Source: Verrucomicrobiota bacterium | Lineage (GTDB): Bacteria; Verrucomicrobiota; Verrucomicrobiia; Verrucomicrobiales; DEV007 | Direction of reading: 5' to 3' | Length of the DNA: 32,717 nt | Assembly: GCA_963205275.1 (NCBI GenBank) | Contig: CAUJIH010000017.1 | Location: forward strand, 1 to 32,717 | In this document: in pieces, positions 28,271-32,717 of the stretch | How positions within the stretch are numbered: position 1 is the first letter of the stretch | How the letters are laid out: each line of letters begins with the position of its first letter | Notes under the pieces: generated by a model | The model's database searches: none | What the model was told of the DNA's origin: nothing | What the model saw: the letters and a program-made list of their open reading frames with translations, nothing else | Program-made: the position numbers and the translations under genes

Positions 28271-28737
28271 AGAAGGTCGAAATTTTTACCGATGGCTCCT
28301 CACGCGGCAATCCTGGACCCGGCGGATATGGCACGATCGTTCGCTACGGAGTCCACACACGCGAGCTGGCGCAGGGATTCCGTCATACGACGAACAACCG
28401 CATGGAAATTCTGGCCGCCATCGCCGGGCTGGAAATCCTCAAAGAACCCTGCCATGTGACGATCTACTCCGACTCCCGCTATCTCGTCGATACGCAGAGC
28501 AAAGGTTGGGTCGCGAGCTGGGAGAAGCGAGGCTGGCGGAAGGCAGATAAGTCCGCAGTAAAAAATGTGGACTTGTGGAAGCGGCTCACCCGAGCTGCTG
28601 CGGGGCACGAGATCATCTGGTGCTGGGTGAAAGGTCACGATGGGCACGACATGAACGAGCGCTGTGACGAGCTGGCGACCGAGGCTGCGGATGGGAAGCG
28701 TGGAGCGCGAATCGAGGACGAAGGCTTTGATGGATAA
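28267..28737 (+). CDS. rnhA: Ribonuclease HI
   Basis: The 156-residue enzyme cleaves RNA in RNA-DNA hybrids. The catalytic carboxylates are present: D9 (TDGSSRGNPGPGG), E47 (NNRMEILAA), D69 (YSDSRYLVD) and D134 (NERCDELA), plus the active-site H124 (VKGHDGH). Length matches the family. It starts within the stop codon of the glycosyltransferase gene and ends 9 bp from a convergent gene, leaving no room for a separate terminator. Confidence 0.97.
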   Translation: MKKVEIFTDGSSRGNPGPGGYGTIVRYGVHTRELAQGFRHTTNNRMEILAAIAGLEILKEPCHVTIYSDSRYLVDTQSKGWVASWEKRGWRKADKSAVKNVDLWKRLTRAAAGHEIIWCWVKGHDGHDMNERCDELATEAADGKRGARIEDEGFDG

Positions 28738-28746
28738 AGCTCCAGA

Positions 28747-30153
28747 TCACGGTGCCGAAGCTCGATCCACCGCTGGAAAGAACTTCAAAAATTGGCCAGC
28801 GACCGGGCGAGTATAATGCGGCATCGGGACGACCAGATGAGGGCGAGAGGACGGAACAGGCGTAGGACCAAAGAGAAATTCCGCGAGTGTTTTTTCATCG
28901 AGTCGAGCACCGACCCCATCGAGAGAAGGTGGAAGATGGGCTGGTAACGTCGTCGCCCCTACAGGATCCTCTTTGTATCCAAAGTAGGCCTCTCGTGCGA
29001 ATTCGGGGCCGCCTGATCCTCCTCGTTCGTGGCAGGCGTAGCAGTTGAGTCGCTTCATTAGGTGATCCATCTCTGCCGGAGCATCGAGCGCGCGCAACGT
29101 GTCGAGATGTCGAAGCGCGGCGGAGATCGCCTGCTTCTGCGCCGGCACGAGTCCGTAGAAGGGCACCAATCCACCGATCGGACGAGCGGAAAAACAGCCA
29201 GTTTCAGAATCGGGATTGAGCGCGGTGAGGGCGGGGATTGCGACGCTCACGACTGGCGACGAAAGCCCGCGAGGCGGCTCGTGACAAGTATGACAATTTT
29301 TCCGAAAAAAGAGCTGTTTTCCCTCCTCGATCAGCGACTGATCCGCCGGTGGAGCATCGTGACTCAGCGCCTCCGTCAGATTCTGTGGCAACACCAAATC
29401 AGGGCCAGAGCGCAGGTAGGCTGCGAGATGAATTGCGTCCTGTTCGCTGAGACCGAAGTCGGGCATTCGCGAGGAGGGGCGATATTCGGTCGGTCTGAGG
29501 ATAAAATCCGTCAAGGTATCGAGATCGTAATAGTCCGCCAAATCCACCGGTACATTCGGTAGTGCGACGGGTTCAATCGCAACTTCTTCGGGAAGTTCCG
29601 GCGGGCGATACCCAACTTCCGGAGCGTGGCAGGCGACACAGCCGATGCGATGGAAGAGCGCTCGACCGAGCTGAATATCGCCGACGGGACGATGGGGAAT
29701 ATCTGCGGTGAGAGTCTTCAGCCAGGCTGAAAGGGCGGCGACTTCATGCAGGTCTCGATCCGGGCCAGCGAAGAGGCTAGGCATGGTCGTATCTCGCTTG
29801 ACGAAGCGGGGATTGCGAACAAATAGCTCGATCTCAATCGGTGAGAGCCGTGATGCCACACCGTCGAGACGAGTAGCGGGCAGGGCGGAAAGCCGAGATG
29901 CTAGATCAGGTGGGGGCTGATGACAGGACACGCAGTTGAGTTCCTCCAGTAGTAAGAATCCCCCCTCGCTAAGGTAAGTTTCATCGTCCGAGCCTGCATA
30001 AAAGCGCTCGAACCCAATGACGAGCGGGTGATTCACCGGCTCCGCCTGGAGAGGATGAGCAGACGAATAGCGCGGTATGAAGGCCGAAACTGAAGCGAGC
30101 ACGAGGGCGACAGAGGATCGGACTAGGCGATTCCACCCTGTCTGGTCAGGCAT
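28747..30153 (-). CDS. Secreted tetrahaem c-type cytochrome
   Basis: The 468-residue protein has a signal peptide (about 1-32, VALVLASVSAFI then SSA) and four haem sites: CVSCH (74-78), CVACH (172-176), CHTCH (287-291) and CYACH (371-375). Met-Pro segments at M124, M230 and near the C-terminus (PMPHY) could supply axial ligands; none is obvious for haem three. Modules one and four share LDGV-x-[SA]RL, and modules two and three share a G-x-x-LF-x(5)-C pattern, suggesting internal duplication. A TTG at 30177 would overlap the upstream ABC gene; the ATG at 30153 gives a better signal peptide. Redox partner unknown. Confidence 0.88.
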   Translation of the reverse strand: MPDQTGWNRLVRSSVALVLASVSAFIPRYSSAHPLQAEPVNHPLVIGFERFYAGSDDETYLSEGGFLLLEELNCVSCHQPPPDLASRLSALPATRLDGVASRLSPIEIELFVRNPRFVKRDTTMPSLFAGPDRDLHEVAALSAWLKTLTADIPHRPVGDIQLGRALFHRIGCVACHAPEVGYRPPELPEEVAIEPVALPNVPVDLADYYDLDTLTDFILRPTEYRPSSRMPDFGLSEQDAIHLAAYLRSGPDLVLPQNLTEALSHDAPPADQSLIEEGKQLFFRKNCHTCHEPPRGLSSPVVSVAIPALTALNPDSETGCFSARPIGGLVPFYGLVPAQKQAISAALRHLDTLRALDAPAEMDHLMKRLNCYACHERGGSGGPEFAREAYFGYKEDPVGATTLPAHLPPSLDGVGARLDEKTLAEFLFGPTPVPSSRPHLVVPMPHYTRPVAGQFLKFFPAVDRASAP

Positions 30154-30173
30154 GATACCCTGTTGAGTCTGTT

Positions 30174-30854
30174 TCAATTCACGATGCGTCCATCGACGAG
30201 AGTGATCGTCCTGTCCCCGAGTCGGGCGAGAGTCTGATCGTGAGTAACCACGAGAAGGGTGCGACGCTGCTCATTCACCAATTCCATCAGCAGCGTCATC
30301 ACAGATGATCCGGTCGCAGTATCGAGATTGCCCGTTGGTTCGTCAGCGAAGAGAATCGCCGGATCGTTCATCAGAGATCGGGCGATTGCCACCCGCTGCT
30401 GCTCACCACCGGATAGCTCGGACGGCAAGTGCGCAGTGCGAGCTCCCAGACCGACGCGCTCCAGCAACTCGTGAGCTCGAGCACGAGAGGTTTTGTTTCG
30501 GATCAGGGCAGGAATCATTACGTTTTCCAGAGCGGTGAGCTCGGGAAGCAGAAAGAAGCTCTGGAAGATATATCCCAGTCGCGTATTTCGAATGCGTGCC
30601 TGCTCTCGTCGGGAGAGTTCGTAAAAGCTCTTTCCCTCAATCATCACCTGACCAGAGTTCGGACGCTCGAGTCCCGCCAGAGTGTAAAGCAGAGAGGTCT
30701 TTCCGGCTCCCGAGGGGCCGATCAGAAACATCGTCTCGCTGTGGTGGACATCTAGGCTCACCCCCCGGAGCACTTCGATATCGTTCTCTCCGATGTGAAA
30801 CGTACGGACGATATCGATGGCGGCGACGGAAATTTCGGAATCGGGGCAGGGCAT
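30174..30854 (-). CDS. LolD/MacB-type ABC transporter ATPase
   Basis: The 226-residue ATPase has Walker A GPSGAGKTS, signature LSGGEQQRVAIARS, Walker B ILFADEPTGNLD and the H-loop VVTHD. The sequence resembles the MacB/LolD/FtsE branch, which powers lipoprotein release, efflux or division-related complexes through separate FtsX-fold permeases. No such permease is in the window, so its partner must be elsewhere. It starts 15 bp after trmL and ends 20 bp before the cytochrome start. Confidence 0.9.
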   Translation of the reverse strand: MPCPDSEISVAAIDIVRTFHIGENDIEVLRGVSLDVHHSETMFLIGPSGAGKTSLLYTLAGLERPNSGQVMIEGKSFYELSRREQARIRNTRLGYIFQSFFLLPELTALENVMIPALIRNKTSRARAHELLERVGLGARTAHLPSELSGGEQQRVAIARSLMNDPAILFADEPTGNLDTATGSSVMTLLMELVNEQRRTLLVVTHDQTLARLGDRTITLVDGRIVN

Positions 30855-30869
30855 GGCTTCGAGAGAATG

Positions 30870-31406
30870 CTAATGATGCTTCGGATTTTCTGCCTCGACG
30901 AATGTTTTTTCATCGGGAATGGAATCGGCAAATGGAAAAAGCGTAGGGGTGGATGCTCGGTGCGAAATCTGACGAATCGCCTCATACAGGACGATTCCTA
31001 CGGCAGTCGCGAGATTTAGACTACGACCAGCGATCTGAGGAATGGTCAAACAATCGTCCGGGTTCGCTTCCAACAGGCTCTCCGGTAGTCCTTTCGTCTC
31101 CGCTCCAAAGACCAGAAAGTCTCCGTCCTGAAACTCCGCATCCCAATAGGTGCGTTCGCACTTAGTCGTCAGCAGCCAAGTGCGAGCGGTCGGAGAGATC
31201 TCGTGACGACAGGCCGAATAGTCAGACCATAGCTTCGGAGATAACTCGCGCCAATAGTCGAGTCCAGCGCGACGAAGAGCGCGATCATCGATCGAGAAAC
31301 CGAGCGGTGCGATCAAATGCAGCGCTGAACCTGTGGCATGACACAGACGCCCTATATTCCCCGTATTCGGCGGAATCTCAGGATGATGCAGCACGACGTT
31401 CAGCAT
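30870..31406 (-). CDS. trmL: tRNA (cytidine(34)-2'-O)-methyltransferase
   Basis: The 178-residue SPOUT-fold enzyme methylates the 2'-hydroxyl of the wobble base of leucine tRNAs. It has the family blocks PPNTGNIGRLCHATG (12-26), FGAETKGLPESLL and IPQIAGRSLNLATAVGIVLYEA, which build the trefoil-knot SAM site. A C-terminal tail of about 27 residues follows the knot. It begins 27 bp after rpmA on the same strand. Confidence 0.92.
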   Translation of the reverse strand: MLNVVLHHPEIPPNTGNIGRLCHATGSALHLIAPLGFSIDDRALRRAGLDYWRELSPKLWSDYSACRHEISPTARTWLLTTKCERTYWDAEFQDGDFLVFGAETKGLPESLLEANPDDCLTIPQIAGRSLNLATAVGIVLYEAIRQISHRASTPTLFPFADSIPDEKTFVEAENPKHH

Positions 31407-31433
31407 GGAACGTCACCGGGCAGTGGTAACGAA

Positions 31434-31688
31434 TCAGGAAGCGACGGCCAGATCGACATTGACCCGGCGTCCGTTCTGATCGAAGCGGACAGCACCGTCC
31501 ACCAGCGAATAAATCGTGTAATCGCGACCGATTCCAACGTTGAGACCGGGATACCATTTGGTACCACACTGACGGATGATGATATTTCCGGCGATCACTT
31601 TCTCACCGCCGAATTTCTTCACACCGCGACGTTTGCTTTGGCTGTCGCGTCCGTTCTTGACACTTCCTTGTCCTTTCTTATGGGCCAT
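31434..31688 (-). CDS. rpmA: 50S ribosomal protein L27
   Basis: The 84-residue protein begins [20 protein letters not shown], the typical N-terminal arm near the peptidyl-transferase centre, and contains [14 protein letters not shown] and [15 protein letters not shown]. There is no N-terminal propeptide of the kind cleaved in Firmicutes. It is 37 bp after rplU. Confidence 0.98.
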   Translation of the reverse strand: MAHKKGQGSVKNGRDSQSKRRGVKKFGGEKVIAGNIIIRQCGTKWYPGLNVGIGRDYTIYSLVDGAVRFDQNGRRVNVDLAVAS

Positions 31689-31725
31689 GAGTTTGGATTC
31701 GGTTTGAGTTGGGCGAAAATAAAAA

Positions 31726-32034
31726 TTAGATGGAGACGATCTCCAGACGAGTGAGTTGACGACGATGTCCCTTGGTCTTATGGAAGCCCTTACGGCGCTT
31801 GAACTTGAAGGCGATCACCTTCTCTGCACGATGCTGATCCACGACTTTCGCCACGACCTGAGCACCTTCAATAAAAGGAGCTCCGACCGCCAGCGAATCA
31901 CCTTCGCCAGAGGCGAGGACAGTGTCGATAGTGACTGTGGAATTCACTTCTGCATCGAGCTTTTCGACGTCGATTTGATCACCGACTGCGACTCGATACT
32001 GTTTTCCACCGGTTTTAATGATTGCGTAAGCCAT
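31726..32034 (-). CDS. rplU: 50S ribosomal protein L21
   Basis: The 102-residue protein starts [19 protein letters not shown] and ends in a [21 protein letters not shown] block, both diagnostic for L21. The frame extends 18 codons upstream of the ATG at 32034, but GGAG about 12 bases before that ATG and family length favour 32034. It heads the usual rplU-rpmA pair; obgE, often next, is replaced by trmL. Confidence 0.98.
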   Translation of the reverse strand: MAYAIIKTGGKQYRVAVGDQIDVEKLDAEVNSTVTIDTVLASGEGDSLAVGAPFIEGAQVVAKVVDQHRAEKVIAFKFKRRKGFHKTKGHRRQLTRLEIVSI

Positions 32035-32053
32035 GGTTCTGTTCTCCAAGGGG

Positions 32054-32089
32054 GCGGGCAAGCTGCCATGAGTTCGCCTCGCGGGCAAG
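32054..32089. repeat. Two direct repeats in the rplU leader
   Basis: GCGGGCAAG occurs at 32054-32062 and 32081-32089, 27 bp apart, within the 60-bp spacer between the upstream gene and rplU. It may be chance or a protein-binding leader element. Confidence 0.35.
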
Positions 32090-32094
32090 TAATT

Positions 32095-32717
32095 TTATTT
32101 TTCTTCCGAAAGAAAGACGAGCCCGTCAGCAGCGATCTCGGCTTTCGACGGACTGGAAAGCCACTCATCCGCTTTCGTCAAACCCAGTCGATAGTGAAAT
32201 CCCCTCTCCCCGGAGCGGGCGATCACGCCGGGGAGCAGGCGTCCCACAGACAGTGGATCACTGCCTCGAATTTTCTGGCGAATCGCATCTTGATCGAGGA
32301 CTGAGTCGGGCAGGCTTAGAGACAGAACTCGCCCACCCTGAGACCAGCCCCGAACGACGGGACGACCGAGTTTTAACTCCCATGCAGACAATTCCTCCTC
32401 CGTGATCAGACCAAAGACGATTCCGAAACGGATGGAGTCAGGAAGAAGATCGTTTAACGAGCGGAAGAGGGCCGCTGATCCGATGATATGAGATACAGGG
32501 CGAGTCTGGAGCAGAGAAGTCACTGAGCGCGCATCTTCTCGTAAGGATAGTGATCGGTCACAGACCTGACCTCCGCAGAGGACTGGCCCCCAGCATCCGA
32601 AGACGAGTCCTTCGCCTTCCGAGGAGGGCGTTTCACAGAAGAACGAGTCGCCACGTCTCACCGGATGGGCGGCATAGACGCGGAGAGTATCACGCAGTAG
32701 CTCGCTAGATGAGAAAA
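32095..32717 (-). CDS. Protein of unknown function, 5' end outside window
   Basis: The frame is open from the stop at 32095 to the window edge, giving about 207 residues; the true start lies outside, although a GTG at 32661 is possible. No family recognised. The visible part has GEGLVFGCWGPVLCGGQVCD, a middle region with SIRFGIVFGLITEEELSAWEL, and a C-terminal end with RSGERGFHYRLGLTKADEWL. No membrane segment or signal peptide is visible. It ends 60 bp before rplU, so it may be cotranscribed. Confidence 0.6.
   Translation of the reverse strand, partial: FSSSELLRDTLRVYAAHPVRRGDSFFCETPSSEGEGLVFGCWGPVLCGGQVCDRSLSLREDARSVTSLLQTRPVSHIIGSAALFRSLNDLLPDSIRFGIVFGLITEEELSAWELKLGRPVVRGWSQGGRVLSLSLPDSVLDQDAIRQKIRGSDPLSVGRLLPGVIARSGERGFHYRLGLTKADEWLSSPSKAEIAADGLVFLSEEK

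Overview
The window looks like a piece of a Verrucomicrobiota (PVC superphylum) chromosome. The main evidence is a very large secreted protein combining a sorbosone-dehydrogenase-like propeller, HEAT repeats and a C-terminal cytochrome c (19933-23361), an architecture typical of PVC bacteria. A multi-haem c-type cytochrome and a two-partner-secretion exoprotein fit the same picture. The order or genus cannot be fixed from the sequence alone. Most genes are housekeeping; the accessory interest lies in the exoprotein at the left edge, a pseudokinase-like membrane protein, a metallo-beta-lactamase-fold protein with a lost metal site, and the cytochromes.

Layout. From 1 to 4497 (minus strand) lies the N-terminal 1499 residues of a filamentous-haemagglutinin-like exoprotein with a repeated AQIGHGG motif; its C-terminus is outside the window. 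It sits downstream of dnaN (4696-5793) and dnaA (5836-7383), both on the minus strand. An 885-bp stretch without a credible gene separates dnaA from a complete F-type ATP synthase operon, atpBEFHAGDC (14954 down to 8269, minus strand). The c subunit looks proton-type. A CRP-like palindrome and a possible promoter precede atpB in a 621-bp gene-free stretch.

From 15576 to 18110 (minus) is an 844-residue protein with two kinase-like but apparently inactive regions, a heptad-repeat linker, one membrane helix and Sel1-like repeats. Divergent from it is hisB, followed on the plus strand by the degenerate MBL-fold protein, the propeller/HEAT/cytochrome protein, an acylphosphatase, an ABC ATPase, its ABC-2 permease and a membrane-anchored helical-repeat protein. 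A tightly coupled run of metallophosphoesterase, family 9 glycosyltransferase and RNase HI (26493-28737) follows.

The right end is a minus-strand run: an incomplete unknown gene, rplU, rpmA, trmL, a LolD-type ABC ATPase and a tetrahaem cytochrome. Gene spacing is short enough for one transcription unit, which would join ribosome and tRNA-modification genes to envelope and electron-transfer genes.

No tRNA, rRNA, CRISPR array, insertion sequence or prophage was recognised. Many Shine-Dalgarno signals are weak, so start codons were chosen mainly from family alignment and reading-frame context.
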